Of a DNA stretch of 39,736 nucleotides, positions 31,440 through 37,470 are shown one piece after another. The notes under the pieces were generated by a model. It saw only the letters and a program-made list of their open reading frames with translations. It did no database searches and had not been told where the DNA came from. Position 1 is the first letter of the stretch. Each line of letters opens with the position of its first letter. The position numbers and the translations under genes are program-made. Source of the stretch: a virus; IMG/VR virus record IMGVR_UViG_3300030107_005275, positions 1 through 39,736 of that record; one strand, written 5' to 3'.

Positions 31440-31475
31440 ACTCCCGAATATAGAGGTTTTATTTACATAAAACAA
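31440..31475 (-). promoter_or_regulatory. Sigma70-like promoter with inverted repeat upstream of pqqA
   Basis: TTGTTT (31475-31470) and TATATT (31452-31447) are separated by 17 bases, predicting a start near 31440. A perfect 7-bp inverted repeat GTTTTAT-TTAC-ATAAAAC (31456-31473) covers most of the -35 and spacer, suggesting an operator. The -35 matches consensus at only three of six positions. Confidence 0.55.
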
Positions 31476-31499
31476 TAGTTATTTAGGGTTATATATGGC

Positions 31500-31724
31500 T
31501 TATAAATCATTGTTATTTTTGAGTTCTTCTATGTCTAATTCCATTTTTTTTAATCTTTCATTAATTCTATAATCGTCTTCGTGCAAACCATTGGTGTCAA
31601 ATAGTTCAATAGTTTCTACCCTAGTACCGCATTTATAACACTCTCGCTTTCTTTTTACCGCTTTTGATAGATCAAAAGATTTAATCACATGCATCTTTTT
31701 ATAATTACATTTTGGGCATCTCAT
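31500..31724 (-). CDS. NrdR-like zinc-ribbon protein
   Basis: The 74-residue protein opens MRCPKCNYKKMHVIKSFDLS and continues KRKRECYKCGTRVETIELFD, the two CxxC knuckles and 'RR.C..C..R..T.E' pattern of the NrdR N-terminal zinc ribbon. The ATP-cone domain of NrdR is absent; instead a coiled coil follows (INERLKKMELDIEELKNNN). It overlaps the upstream gene as ATGA. Probably a DNA-binding regulator; a link to nucleotide reductase is not implied because no such gene is present. Confidence 0.75.
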   Translation of the reverse strand: MRCPKCNYKKMHVIKSFDLSKAVKRKRECYKCGTRVETIELFDTNGLHEDDYRINERLKKMELDIEELKNNNDL

Positions 31725-32272
31725 AGTAAATTATAACTAGCTAGTGCAAGTGTTACCTCTGCTTCTGAATCGTATAATAAACTATCTAAAATATGACGTA
31801 CAGACTGTCTGCTTGGGTCTTTACTAATACCCCATGAATATATGGTTGAACGTGGCTTCCCAAGGTGCTTACACCACCAATTAAGATCATGTGCCGAACC
31901 CCATTGAGCAGGGCGTTTCCTCCACCCATGAATCATATCCAAGACAAAAGATTTGGGATATTTACGATCCTTAGAAATAGCCTTAGCGATTATCATTATA
32001 TCATTATCCACAACGGGTTTTAATTCTTCGGTGTAATGTCGATAAGACACATTCATAACTGTTTGATGTAATTTGCCATATCTATTCTCAACCACCCTAT
32101 TAGCTAAATTTTTAATCATAATACCATCTGCAATTCTTTCTAGCTTAGATAAATATTCATCGCCTGTTTCTTTATCCGTAGTTTCTTCGTAAGGATGTGA
32201 ACTATCAGCCCGTGCTGATTCCATGCGGTAAGCATAGTTTAACCAATCATAGGTACTATGTTTATCAGCCAT
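31721..32272 (-). CDS. Helical protein in the position of antiterminator Q
   Basis: The 183-residue protein has a central pair of helices (LANRVVENRYGKLHQTVMNV, MIIAKAISKDRKYPKSFVLD) and a probable HTH near 125-145 (DLNWWCKHLGKPRSTIYSW). I do not recognise a family. Gene order is NinB-like, NinG-like, this gene, a small zinc protein, promoter plus terminator, then lysis genes, which mirrors ninB-ninG-Q-pR'-tR'-lysis in lambdoid phages. On that basis it is the best candidate for a late antiterminator or activator. It overlaps both neighbours. Confidence 0.45.
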   Translation of the reverse strand: MADKHSTYDWLNYAYRMESARADSSHPYEETTDKETGDEYLSKLERIADGIMIKNLANRVVENRYGKLHQTVMNVSYRHYTEELKPVVDNDIMIIAKAISKDRKYPKSFVLDMIHGWRKRPAQWGSAHDLNWWCKHLGKPRSTIYSWGISKDPSRQSVRHILDSLLYDSEAEVTLALASYNLL

Positions 32273-32703
32273 TAAAAATAACTAACAGTTTCAATATAAC
32301 CCTTTGTACCGCTTTCTCGCATTTCTTTTACTCTTTTTAACTCAGACTTGTAGTGTTCGTACATCTCCTGCTTTTCGGCTTTTGTCATTTTTCTTGGCTT
32401 ATGATGGGATTCACATTTTCTTTCAAGAAAATCTTCTCCCACAATAGAAATAATAAAATTTGTATGATCCATCGGTCTTGTCTCTATATAATTATGGCAT
32501 TTGGCGCAAAGGCAAGTAATTAAATCAGTATCATATCTGGCAACATTGCCATTACCACGCCCGTTAAAGTGTGAAGCTGTCATAAACCTATCTTTATATG
32601 TAGCTTGACCCTCGCTAGAAACGTAATGACACTTTTGGCAAGTAAAATCGCAACGTATTCTACATAGATCGCTTATTACGGCATCAAATTTGTCTCGCTT
32701 CAA
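32272..32703 (-). CDS. HNH / NinG (Rap)-like nuclease
   Basis: The 143-residue protein has CRIRCDFTCQKCHYVSSEG (zinc knuckle), then MTASHFNGRGNGNVARYDTD and LITCLCAKCHNYIETRP. The order CxxC, SHF.GR......R.D, C..CHN is that of HNH-type proteins related to lambda NinG/Rap. The C-terminal 60 residues are a basic helical tail. It probably cuts recombination intermediates; NinB is encoded a few genes upstream, as in lambda nin regions. Confidence 0.7.
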   Translation of the reverse strand: MKRDKFDAVISDLCRIRCDFTCQKCHYVSSEGQATYKDRFMTASHFNGRGNGNVARYDTDLITCLCAKCHNYIETRPMDHTNFIISIVGEDFLERKCESHHKPRKMTKAEKQEMYEHYKSELKRVKEMRESGTKGYIETVSYF

Positions 32704-32818
32704 TGTTGTTTTTATTCCTATAGTTTAGCTTAATTATTTCTTTAAGCTCTTTTGTAAGAAACCATTGTTTAGCACATAATTCTTTTTGTTGTTGTATGAC
32801 TAAATCTAAATGTTGCAC
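32684..32818 (-). CDS. Possible 44-residue helical protein (GTG start)
   Basis: The frame starts with GTG at 32818, overlapping the end of the membrane-protein gene with AGGAAACG upstream, and ends 20 bases inside the NinG-like gene. The peptide (QHLDLVIQQQKELCAKQWFL, TKELKEIIKLNYRNKNN) is helical and fills an otherwise empty 100-base gap in a tightly packed operon. Overlap on both sides supports it. Confidence 0.55.
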   Translation of the reverse strand: MQHLDLVIQQQKELCAKQWFLTKELKEIIKLNYRNKNNIEARQI

Positions 32819-33012
32819 ACTCGTTTCCTTTTGAAAAAAATTCTCCACAACCAAGATCTAGTAATAGAAACGCAAGTCATAATTAATGCAATTCCCATAC
32901 TATCAAAGATTGTTGGATAGAATCCAAATATAGGGAAAATGTACATTTGAACAAAAACAGCTAAAAAAAATCCAGAGCCAACATCAATAATACTTTCAAT
33001 TAAACTACTCAT
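32806..33012 (-). CDS. Small two-TM phage membrane protein
   Basis: The 68-residue protein has SLIESIIDVGSGFFLAVFVQ, IFPIFGFYPTIFDSMGIALIM and TCVSITRSWLWRIFFKRK, i.e. two membrane spans with a basic end. The motif 'SL.E...D...G...A...Q..I.P..G........I....T..S..RS...R..F' is a widespread small phage membrane family without known role. It overlaps the 51-residue zinc protein (ATGA). Confidence 0.7.
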   Translation of the reverse strand: MSSLIESIIDVGSGFFLAVFVQMYIFPIFGFYPTIFDSMGIALIMTCVSITRSWLWRIFFKRKRVCNI

Positions 33013-33164
33013 ATTTCATGCCCATTAGGAAATTCTTTGTAATAACATTCAATACAAAGTTTTCTCATAACAGTCCACATACTGCACTCGTCATGCTCTG
33101 AAAATAAATAACCCTCGTCAGGACATGAATATTCTTTACGGCAAGTATCGCAACTATATTCCAC
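33009..33164 (-). CDS. 51-residue Cys-rich zinc-finger protein (GTG start)
   Basis: A GTG at 33164 opens a 51-residue frame, (V/M)EYSCDTCRKEYSCPDEGY then FSEHDECSMWT and KLCIECYYKEFPNGHEI. Three CxxC-like pairs and His residues suggest two zinc sites. It overlaps the upstream gene's end and its TGA overlaps the next ATG, so it fits exactly between two genes that would otherwise leave a gap. Function unknown. Confidence 0.65.
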   Translation of the reverse strand: MEYSCDTCRKEYSCPDEGYLFSEHDECSMWTVMRKLCIECYYKEFPNGHEI

Positions 33165-33981
33165 ACATCCCCTCGCACTCATTGCCAAAAAGGTCTAATG
33201 ATTTATTAACATCAAAGTGTACTTCGTCAAGTGGTTTACAGCTTCCATGTAGATATAATTTACCTTTTATTCCTTTAGTTTTATTTGCTTTTCTTTGTAG
33301 TTCTTTTTCAAAATTTACGGCAAATTGAAATTCTTTTGGCATTTCTGTTTTTAATCTGTGCCACTCAGCATCGCTATGAAAAGGACAATAAACACAAGCA
33401 CTTCTTGGCGGTGTAGGATAACCATGACTTTCCATCCATTCCAAGCAATGCCCTCTTGTTAAGTCTTTATCAATTAAAGGATAAATATTTTTAATCCAAA
33501 TGTCTCTTGATGGTTTCATTCGGTGTGCTTCATCTATGCTAATTCCTAATAATTGATTGACACACACATCTTTAGGTATTCTTTGTCCTTTTTTATATCC
33601 TAGTAATTCCTTTATTTTTTTTCTAATAGGTCTTATTTTAAAATCTTGTGTACAGTATCTGCCAAATATTCCTTTCTCATCATCTGTTATTGCAAAAGCA
33701 GGAATTATAGGTTTTATATAAAATTCGCCTGTTTTTTTTGTTCTATTTTTTAAAACCTCTTTTGTTAAACTGCCTGATGTAACCCTATATATTGGAAAAG
33801 GATATGGTGATTTTGAAATTTCTTTTTCTAAAAAATCTAAAAATTTATAAGTTTCTTTTGCTTCTGCTTGAGTATCGGCAAATATCGCTGAATCTATTTT
33901 ATAATCAAGTTCTCCTGTTGCTCCCATTAACGCCATTGTGCTTGACTGAACTCCAGCACCAAGAGATATAATATTCATCAT
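33154..33981 (-). CDS. PAPS-reductase-like (PP-loop ATPase family) protein
   Basis: The 275-residue protein begins NIISLGAGVQSSTMALMGATGEL, a PP-loop variant (S-x-G-x-x-S), followed by IFADTQAEAKETYKFLDFLE, the second nucleotide-binding strand. Later comes a Cys motif SACVYCPFHSDAEWHRLK and a C-terminal NECEGMCGI. This arrangement is the phage branch of the adenine-nucleotide alpha-hydrolase superfamily related to PAPS reductase and DndC. It may modify DNA or a tRNA-like target or act in sulfur metabolism; without dnd partners a DNA role is not supported. Confidence 0.8.
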   Translation of the reverse strand: MMNIISLGAGVQSSTMALMGATGELDYKIDSAIFADTQAEAKETYKFLDFLEKEISKSPYPFPIYRVTSGSLTKEVLKNRTKKTGEFYIKPIIPAFAITDDEKGIFGRYCTQDFKIRPIRKKIKELLGYKKGQRIPKDVCVNQLLGISIDEAHRMKPSRDIWIKNIYPLIDKDLTRGHCLEWMESHGYPTPPRSACVYCPFHSDAEWHRLKTEMPKEFQFAVNFEKELQRKANKTKGIKGKLYLHGSCKPLDEVHFDVNKSLDLFGNECEGMCGI

Positions 33982-34229
33982 TAGAATAATTCCTTTTGTA
34001 AAGTTTCTTTCTTGAAAACTATATCCACAAGCCTGTAGTTTCCTTTGAATTTAGATTTAATTAATTGTGGAGAGGGTTTAAGATTTTTTAATTGATCGAC
34101 AGTTAATGTCATTTTATCGCCATTGTGAGTAAGTATCATACCACCATGACGAATAGCTTTTTTAATTTCGTAGTCTCGGACTGAGACAAATTTACCTTGC
34201 CAGAGTTTAATTACGTTTTTCGTTATCAT
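33981..34229 (-). CDS. 82-residue unknown protein
   Basis: The 82-residue basic protein (VIKLWQGKFVSVRDYEIKKA, GGMILTHNGDKMTLTVDQLK, then KFKGNYRLVDIVFKKE) seems a small beta/alpha domain. Its stop shares an A with the next start (TAATG at 33981). No family recognised; the KMTLTVDQLKNLKPS phrase recurs in similar phage proteins of unknown role. Confidence 0.6.
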   Translation of the reverse strand: MITKNVIKLWQGKFVSVRDYEIKKAIRHGGMILTHNGDKMTLTVDQLKNLKPSPQLIKSKFKGNYRLVDIVFKKETLQKELF

Positions 34230-34377
34230 ATCTTGGCTCGTAGTTTTGGACTGAAACTATAAAATAATCATTACCTAATATTTTTTTTGCTTTTTCTAAG
34301 GCATCATTGTAGTCAATAGCTTCAACGTGAACCCACCTACTGTGTTCTCTCGTTGTGCCATGAATGTGATACTTCAT
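34207..34377 (-). CDS. 56-residue unknown protein
   Basis: The gene starts at ATG 34377, overlapping the upstream stop as ATGA, and ends 23 bases inside the next gene. The peptide (MKYHIHGTTREHSRWVHVEA, IDYNDALEKAKKILGNDYF, IVSVQNYEPRYD) looks like a small alpha/beta fold: strand, helix, strand. Coupling on both sides argues it is real. No family recognised. Confidence 0.65.
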   Translation of the reverse strand: MKYHIHGTTREHSRWVHVEAIDYNDALEKAKKILGNDYFIVSVQNYEPRYDNEKRN

Positions 34378-34784
34378 CTTTTTATCTGTTCAATGGTGTC
34401 CTCTGCTTTCTGTAAATTAAACAACATTTTAGAAATTGCATCGGATTCATTGGAATGACTCGTTGTATTCATCACGTTACTCGCTACCTCAATAGTTGCT
34501 GTTAATAATGCTGATAACTGGTCAATCTTTTTCAACTCTTCCTCTTCCTCTGAAATGTCCTTATCATCGCGCTCAAATATTTGTAAGCCAAATTCAACCT
34601 CAAAAATTTTGGCGAACATAACACCTAACACGATGTTTTCTTTTGTTTTTTCTATATTATGTTTGTTAAGCATATCAAAAATAACTTTTTCATACGCTCT
34701 TTCTGTTGCAGATAGTTCGATAATTTCATAGCCGTCAATGTCCATTTTTGCCATGCACTCGTCAACGGGATCGATATCAATCAT
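34374..34784 (-). CDS. 136-residue acidic helical protein
   Basis: The 136-residue protein is acidic and mostly helical (ATERAYEKVIFDMLNKHNIE, LGVMFAKIFEVEFGLQIFER, EEEEELKKIDQLSALLTATI). It is co-translated with the NinB-like gene (ATGA overlap). No motif recognised; it may be a partner of the recombination proteins. Confidence 0.55.
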   Translation of the reverse strand: MIDIDPVDECMAKMDIDGYEIIELSATERAYEKVIFDMLNKHNIEKTKENIVLGVMFAKIFEVEFGLQIFERDDKDISEEEEELKKIDQLSALLTATIEVASNVMNTTSHSNESDAISKMLFNLQKAEDTIEQIKR

Positions 34785-35227
34785 AACATTTCTCCCTCGT
34801 TAGGAATAGTTAATTCTACTCCGAAAGAATAGCCATACTTTTCAACTTCTTCCATATATCTCTGCATTTGATCGACAGTCATTATTCTTGTTATAGGTAA
34901 ATCTAATGGCTCTACCATGATTTTTAGTTTATCTTCGTAAGTGAGTTTGTGCTTAATAATTTCGTCATATAATTCTCGGAAATCATCGTCCTCTTCTTTT
35001 AAAATCTTTACACCAAAGTGAAGTTTACAGTATGCCCTAACATCAGTTGCAGTTTCATCGCCTTTAGCTTTAGCAATTTCTCTGTACCACATAAAAACAG
35101 TTCTGTTTTGCATCTCAGACCTGTTATGTTTTTTTATTTCCACTAACCATTGAGCATCTTCATCAAGATTCTTGATGTCCTCTATGCACTTAGATTTAGA
35201 GTGCCTAGTTATCGTCCACTTTATCAT
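34781..35227 (-). CDS. ninB: NinB-like recombination protein
   Basis: The 148-residue protein shows the NinB pattern: KKHNRSEMQNRTVFMWYREIAKAKGDE at about residues 32-58 (the 'R...QN...W.W..EIA' core), then VRAYCKLHFGVKIL, and TRIMTVDQMQRYMEEVEKYG near 113-132. NinB (lambda Orf) is a single-strand DNA and SSB-binding recombination mediator that can replace RecFOR. It sits upstream of a NinG-like gene in the same operon. Confidence 0.8.
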   Translation of the reverse strand: MIKWTITRHSKSKCIEDIKNLDEDAQWLVEIKKHNRSEMQNRTVFMWYREIAKAKGDETATDVRAYCKLHFGVKILKEEDDDFRELYDEIIKHKLTYEDKLKIMVEPLDLPITRIMTVDQMQRYMEEVEKYGYSFGVELTIPNEGEML

Positions 35228-35315
35228 TAAAAAAAATCACTATCATCGATAAAAGGTAAATTATAAATAAAATGGGTAGCAACAGTATTAGTTTCATAAT
35301 GTCTTTCAGTTCCAT
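35205..35315 (-). CDS. 36-residue single-TM protein
   Basis: The ATG at 35315 follows the previous stop without a gap (TAAATG). The peptide MELKDIM then a hydrophobic helix (LILLLPILFIIYLLSMIVIF) ends FNDKVDDN. It overlaps the NinB start by 23 bases. A second ATG at 35297 would remove six residues. Function unknown; small membrane peptides are frequent in such operons. Confidence 0.55.
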   Translation of the reverse strand: MELKDIMKLILLLPILFIIYLLSMIVIFFNDKVDDN

Positions 35316-35594
35316 TTAATTAGAATCTGATCCACGCCCTTGCCATCGACTTTGCCAAAAATCTTGCATACTTTTTCCACCATTTTGTCTAAACCTAGTT
35401 TTTTTATTTGTGCATATGCGTTCTGGCGTTCCACAAAAGAACTGGTAGGTGTAATCTTGATTTGGTGTTGGTAAATAAGCTTCTTCAATTTGCCTTTTCT
35501 TCGCAGCATTTCGTTGATAGAAATAACTGGTTCTTGCGATATTTTTTCTATCTTTTTCTTTTCTTTCCAGTAATCTCGCCAATTTCGCTTTCTC
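35316..35594 (-). pseudogene. Probable out-of-frame continuation of the zinc-finger gene
   Basis: Downstream of the stop of the 86-residue gene, the +1 frame stays open for 92 codons: NEKAKLARLLERKEKDRKNI, ARTSYFYQRNAAKKRQIEEA, YLPTPNQDYTYQFFCGTPE and ends QSRWQGRGSDSN. Its third codon positions are about 30% G/C, like other genes here, whereas the competing -1 frame (ATG at 35596) is about 45% G/C. No good start codon lies in this frame, and the stop is followed at once by the next ATG. The simplest reading is one 178-odd-residue protein split by one extra A in a run of six. Confidence 0.55.
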
Positions 35595-35853
35595 ATTTTT
35601 TGTAGCCCTTGTATTTTTCTTGAAAATGTTCTCCGACTCGTCTTCTCCAATCTTGGTTGCTTTCTCCCTCTTTTCTTGGGAATTTTGGAATAACTTTTTC
35701 TCGCCAGAATTGGCGCAGTTCGGGTAACCATCGAGAGGGGTAAATTTTGTCATAGCATTTATTACACAAGTCTATAAATTGAAAATTATCTTGATCAAAA
35801 ACTTCTTTACAAACATAGCAAAATTTATCTTCATATTCATAATCTTTTTTCAT
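35593..35853 (-). CDS. Zinc-finger protein (N-terminal part)
   Basis: The 86-residue product has KFCYVCKEVFDQDNFQFIDLCNKCYDKI at about residues 11-38, a CxxC...CxxC zinc ribbon, then RWLPELRQFWREKVIPKF and a basic helix. AAGGAGAATATT precedes the ATG. It ends TACAAAAAATGA; the A run coincides with the point where another frame takes over, so the gene may be truncated by an indel or use frameshifting. It could belong to small HNH-like or VSR-like DNA-binding proteins but no catalytic motif is visible. Confidence 0.7.
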   Translation of the reverse strand: MKKDYEYEDKFCYVCKEVFDQDNFQFIDLCNKCYDKIYPSRWLPELRQFWREKVIPKFPRKEGESNQDWRRRVGEHFQEKYKGYKK

Positions 35854-36120
35854 AATATTCTCCTTTTAAAACAACCTCTTGCAAGATTCTAGTCACAGCC
35901 CCCCAAACCCCCCATTAAAAAAGAGATTTGAAGAGCCGACAACAACCCCATGCTGAGTTCATTGCCACTATTTGACCTGTTTAAAGTCCCGTCAAACTTC
36001 GCCCCGAGACTTCTCCCACTCATAAAAGTTAGGGGGAATAGCTAATGCTAAACCCCCTTAATTGCTATCTTACACCCTAGTGGGGAGTAGGAGACTGCAT
36101 TATGAGAACAGCGACAGCAA
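35854..36120 (-). ncRNA. G/C-rich structured non-coding region (possible leader RNA)
   Basis: These 267 bases contain no convincing gene and are much richer in G and C than their surroundings. On the minus strand I see AGGGGG/CCCCCT (36058-36053, 36036-36031) with an inner AGC/GCT, TTTGAC/GTCAAA (35996-35991, 35976-35971), and two G6 runs at 35909-35896. It could be the 5' leader of the zinc-finger operon, a small RNA or an antitermination (nut-like) site. A 44-codon frame crosses it but is Gly-rich and has no ribosome site. Confidence 0.4.
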
Positions 36121-36297
36121 TTATTTTGATAATTTATCATAGATTCGTTGGCATTTCACTACGCTAGGCTCTTTAATCTCCTGAGAACGGAATTTATAGA
36201 GCCAACGTAAAGAAACACCTATCTCAGAGCATAACTCCTCTGATTCCTTAAAATTAAGCGGTTTTACCAAATTCTGTGTTTCTTCTAATAAGTTCAT
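36121..36297 (-). CDS. Small HTH repressor-like protein
   Basis: The 58-residue protein (start ATG 36297) has FKESEELCSEIGVSLRWLYKFRSQEIKEPS, a compact helix-turn-helix of Cro/CII style (helix, G-V-S turn, recognition helix RWLYKFRS). It ends soon after with a C-terminal helix. The ATG lies exactly at the predicted transcription start, so its mRNA would be leaderless. It faces the recombination operon across two TTGCAA-centred boxes that overlap both promoters, so it is the likely regulator of this switch. Confidence 0.7.
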   Translation of the reverse strand: MNLLEETQNLVKPLNFKESEELCSEIGVSLRWLYKFRSQEIKEPSVVKCQRIYDKLSK

Positions 36298-36303
36298 TTT
36301 TCG

Positions 36304-36332
36304 ATAATATAGCACCTAGAAATATATTGCAA
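36304..36332 (-). promoter_or_regulatory. Leftward promoter of the HTH gene with TTGCAA box
   Basis: TTGCAA (36332-36327) and TATTAT (36309-36304) are 17 bases apart. The start is predicted at 36297, the A of the ATG. The -35 lies inside the box TATATTGCAA (36323-36332, containing the palindrome ATTGCAAT), whose second copy overlaps the rightward promoter. Confidence 0.65.
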
Positions 36333-36337
36333 TAAGT

Positions 36338-36371
36338 GTTGACATATTATTTTATTCGCCCTATATTGCAA
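36338..36371 (+). promoter_or_regulatory. Rightward early promoter with TTGCAA box
   Basis: Perfect -35 TTGACA (36338-36343) and TATATT (36362-36367) are 17 bases apart. The predicted start at 36374 is the A of the first ATG of the recombination operon, giving a leaderless mRNA. The box TATATTGCAA (36362-36371) covers the -10 element and is a copy of the box at 36323. Confidence 0.8.
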
Positions 36372-36373
36372 AC

Positions 36374-36529
36374 ATGGATATCAAAACAGTAAAAAATTGG
36401 GAAAAAATTGGCAGGATAGCTAAAAAAATGCAAGAACATATAGCTATTGCACAGACTGAAATACAAAAGCAAATTAAAATTTCTGAAGATAATTTGAAAG
36501 AATTGGAGAAAAATAATGAGCAAGTGTGA
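36374..36529 (+). CDS. 51-residue coiled-coil protein, leaderless
   Basis: The first gene of the rightward operon encodes MDIKTVKNWEKIGRIAKKMQ, then a helix EHIAIAQTEIQKQIKISEDN and LKELEKNNEQV. It is a coiled coil with a Trp near the N-terminus. No ribosome site can exist because the ATG is at the predicted transcription start. It overlaps the next gene by 14 bases. Function unknown; it may be an early regulator. Confidence 0.65.
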   Translation: MDIKTVKNWEKIGRIAKKMQEHIAIAQTEIQKQIKISEDNLKELEKNNEQV

Positions 36530-36683
36530 TAGTTGTTCAGAAGAAACAGAGTCATTAAGCCTAACAAAAGAAACTTGCCAATGGCTATGTTCAGATTGCT
36601 TAGATGCTTACTGCGAGGAACATGGTAGATTTAATATATGTATTGACCCCGATGGATGGAAAGGAGATAGAGATTTTGACTGA
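36516..36683 (+). CDS. 55-residue zinc-finger protein
   Basis: The peptide MSKCDSCSEETESLSLTKET continues CQWLCSDCLDAYCEEH, giving CxxC...CxxC plus Cys and His, a likely zinc-binding domain. GGAGAAA lies before the ATG. It overlaps genes on both sides, as expected in a compact early operon. DNA or protein binding likely; target unknown. Confidence 0.7.
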   Translation: MSKCDSCSEETESLSLTKETCQWLCSDCLDAYCEEHGRFNICIDPDGWKGDRDFD

Positions 36684-36831
36684 AGAAGAAATAAAATTTT
36701 TAGATAATGATGCTCACTATCAACAACACTGTGATGAAACAGATAGACATTGGTGGGAAGCGCAGGACGAAGAAATGCAAAATAAATCACTCCAAAAGTG
36801 GTTTGAATTTTTACAGGAGAATTTCAAATGA
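36676..36831 (+). CDS. 51-residue acidic protein (TTG start)
   Basis: AAGGAG is nine bases before a TTG at 36676, which gives (M)TEEEIKFLDNDAHYQQHCDE then RHWWEAQDEEMQNKSLQKWF. An in-frame ATG at 36652 would add eight residues but lies upstream of the ribosome site. It ends with ATGA on the annealase-like gene. Trp- and Glu-rich; no family recognised. Confidence 0.6.
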   Translation: MTEEEIKFLDNDAHYQQHCDETDRHWWEAQDEEMQNKSLQKWFEFLQENFK

Positions 36832-37211
36832 GCGAACTTGACCCCATTGTAAAAAATGCCCTACAAGAATTAAATATTGAACCGAAAGATGCACTGTGGG
36901 ATTGCCATAACACTTGGGTAATGTATCATCGATACATCGAAATTATCGGTGCGAAAAAAAACGTGGTAATTGATGATTTAGTGGAAGCTGAGTCAAATTC
37001 AGCACAAGGTGTTGTTGCGATTAAATGCTACGCCCATCTTAATGATCAAAAGGTTATTACCTACGGAGAAGCAAGTCCAAAGAATAATAGAAATTCTTAT
37101 CCTTACGCTATGGCTGAAAAGAGAGCAATAGATAGGGCAATTTTGAAGTTAATTGGAATACATGGTTTTGTGTATTCTGAGGATGAATTAGGAAACTTTC
37201 AGGAGAAATAA
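36828..37211 (+). CDS. Single-strand annealing/recombination protein candidate
   Basis: The 127-residue protein contains WVMYHRYIEIIGAKKNVVID, then QGVVAIKCYAHLNDQKVITY and GEASPKNNRNSYPYAMAEKRAIDRAILKLIG at about 82-112. 'GEA.P.N....YP..MAEKRA.DR.ILKL.G' is frequent in phage proteins encoded beside exonucleases and resembles the helix of Rad52/ERF-fold annealases. Its neighbours are a protein with an SSB-type tail and a RecB-like nuclease, as expected for an exonuclease-annealase system. The family link is probable, not certain. Confidence 0.55.
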   Translation: MSELDPIVKNALQELNIEPKDALWDCHNTWVMYHRYIEIIGAKKNVVIDDLVEAESNSAQGVVAIKCYAHLNDQKVITYGEASPKNNRNSYPYAMAEKRAIDRAILKLIGIHGFVYSEDELGNFQEK

Positions 37212-37212
37212 T

Positions 37213-37470
37213 ATGTCAGATTACGAACATAAAGATATGAGTGGAAATCTTTTTAAAAATGAAAAAAAAGAGAAAGAAACACAACCAGATTATAATGGTG
37301 GTTGTAAGATTAATGGGGAAGTTTACCAAATATCAGCTTGGATCAATAAATCCCAAAATACTGGTAAGACTTATTTCAATTTTAAATTTCAATCTAAAGA
37401 AGAAGTTGATAAATATAAAGGCAGTAAGAAACCGATAACTCCAGAAACAGATGATGATTTACCATTCTAA
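37213..37470 (+). CDS. Protein with SSB-type acidic tail
   Basis: The 85-residue protein has NGEVYQISAWINKSQNTGKTYFNFKF, a small beta domain, and ends PETDDDLPF, which copies the C-terminal tip (DDDIPF) by which bacterial SSB recruits its partners. The OB-fold length is short, so it may be a minimal SSB or a decoy that binds SSB-interacting proteins. AGGAGAAATAAT precedes the ATG, and it ends where the nuclease begins. Confidence 0.65.
   Translation: MSDYEHKDMSGNLFKNEKKEKETQPDYNGGCKINGEVYQISAWINKSQNTGKTYFNFKFQSKEEVDKYKGSKKPITPETDDDLPF

Noticed and set aside
31721-32272. Firm assignment of the 183-residue protein to a known Q family
   Set aside because: Zinc-finger and sequence motifs of lambda, 82 or 21 Q are not visible; only gene order supports the role.
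35306-35731. Basic protein in the -1 frame (ATGA start at 35596)
   Set aside because: Third-position G/C is well above neighbouring genes and the alternative frame has a genome-like pattern and abuts the next ATG; kept only as an alternative.
35896-35909. G-quadruplex from two G6 runs
   Set aside because: Only two long runs lie close together; four are needed for a convincing motif.
35889-36023. 44-codon Gly-rich frame (starts MSGRSLGAKF, ends GGLGGCD) as a peptide with a double-Gly end
   Set aside because: No ribosome site, unusual G/C-rich codons, and it crosses strong hairpins; structured RNA is more likely.
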